Origin: Lachnospiraceae bacterium UBA4711
GTDB taxonomy: Bacteria; Bacillota; Clostridia; Lachnospirales; Lachnospiraceae
Direction: 5' to 3'
Length of the DNA: 6,748 nt
Assembly (NCBI GenBank): GCA_002404515.1
Contig: DHJV01000164.1
Coordinates: 27,834-34,581, forward strand
Under the pieces are notes generated by a model that saw only the letters and a program-made list of their open reading frames with translations, was not told the origin of the DNA and did not search any database. How positions within the stretch are numbered: position 1 is the first letter of the stretch; each line of letters opens with the position of its first letter. Below are positions 6,579 to 6,748 of this stretch, in pieces. A program made the position numbers and the translations under genes.

Positions 6579-6748
6579 TTAAATGATAATTCCCGGTTTG
6601 TCCAACGAACAATATTTAGAAAATATACTAAAAATTGCAAAAAATATAAAAATACTTGACGGCATAGTTTGATTATGTTAGCCTACTAGCAAAGCATAAG
6701 TTTCATATAGTAGCTGCTGGATAGCTACTTTCTACGAATAGTCAAATT
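6579..6748 (+). promoter_or_regulatory. AT-rich non-coding tail with a possible promoter
   Basis: No gene is visible in these 170 nt. TTGACG (6656-6661) is a good -35 candidate, but the base run 17 bp downstream (TAGCCT, 6679-6684) is a poor -10. A gene start may lie beyond the window edge. The stretch is clearly richer in A and T than the genes. Confidence 0.3.
6709..6729 (+). other. Perfect 7-bp stem-loop in the tail
   Basis: AGTAGCT (6709-6715) pairs with AGCTACT (6723-6729) around a 7-nt loop. An upstream CTACTA (6683-6688) could pair instead with TAGTAG (6708-6713), giving two mutually exclusive structures. If the TTGACG promoter is real, this would lie in the leader RNA. The role is unknown. 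Confidence 0.35.

Noticed and set aside
6605..6618. CGAAC half-site in the tail as another LexA box
   Set aside because: The right half (TTTA instead of GTTC) and the centre do not match the consensus.
1..6748. CRISPR arrays, tRNA or rRNA genes, insertion sequences
   Set aside because: No direct repeats at regular spacing, no tRNA- or rRNA-like stretch, and no transposase or terminal repeats were seen.

Overview
The window looks like a chromosomal segment from an anaerobic Gram-positive member of the Clostridia, most likely Lachnospiraceae. The signs are moderate GC, AGGAGG-type ribosome binding sites, protein families typical of gut Clostridia, and a Gram-positive (DinR-type) LexA box. The species cannot be fixed from sequence alone. 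All genes read on the + strand.

Layout. (1) 1-1556: the end of one ABC-2 type permease and a complete second one, overlapping by 14 nt. They look like the membrane half of an ABC exporter whose ATPase would lie upstream. A hairpin at 1561-1597 closes this unit. (2) 1650-4194: a two-gene DNA-repair cassette. It holds a radical SAM protein with a helix-hairpin-helix motif (putative DNA modification/repair radical SAM family, TIGR03916-like) and its usual partner (TIGR03915/DUF4130-like). (3) 4310-5721: a histidine-phosphatase-superfamily enzyme and a carbon-nitrogen hydrolase with an intact Glu-Lys-Cys triad. (4) 5854-6578: a small DUF2809-like membrane protein overlapping a GyrI-like gene. The GyrI-like gene carries an internal out-of-frame deletion, so it is a pseudogene. 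(5) 6579-6748: AT-rich sequence without a gene, with a possible weak promoter and a hairpin.

The most interesting part is the control region of the repair cassette. A perfect -10 TATAAT and a TTGCAA -35 are separated by 17 bp. The spacer contains a perfect GAAC-N4-GTTC palindrome, the core of the Gram-positive SOS box, and a weaker copy lies 32 bp upstream. This predicts LexA repression and DNA-damage induction of a repair pair whose chemistry, as far as I know, is not established. The -10 is placed so that transcription should begin at or very near the A of the start codon, so the mRNA may be leaderless. The radical SAM protein also carries a roughly 135-residue charged, low-complexity insertion that I do not expect in this family.

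Protein family names are from recognition of conserved motifs, not from a search.
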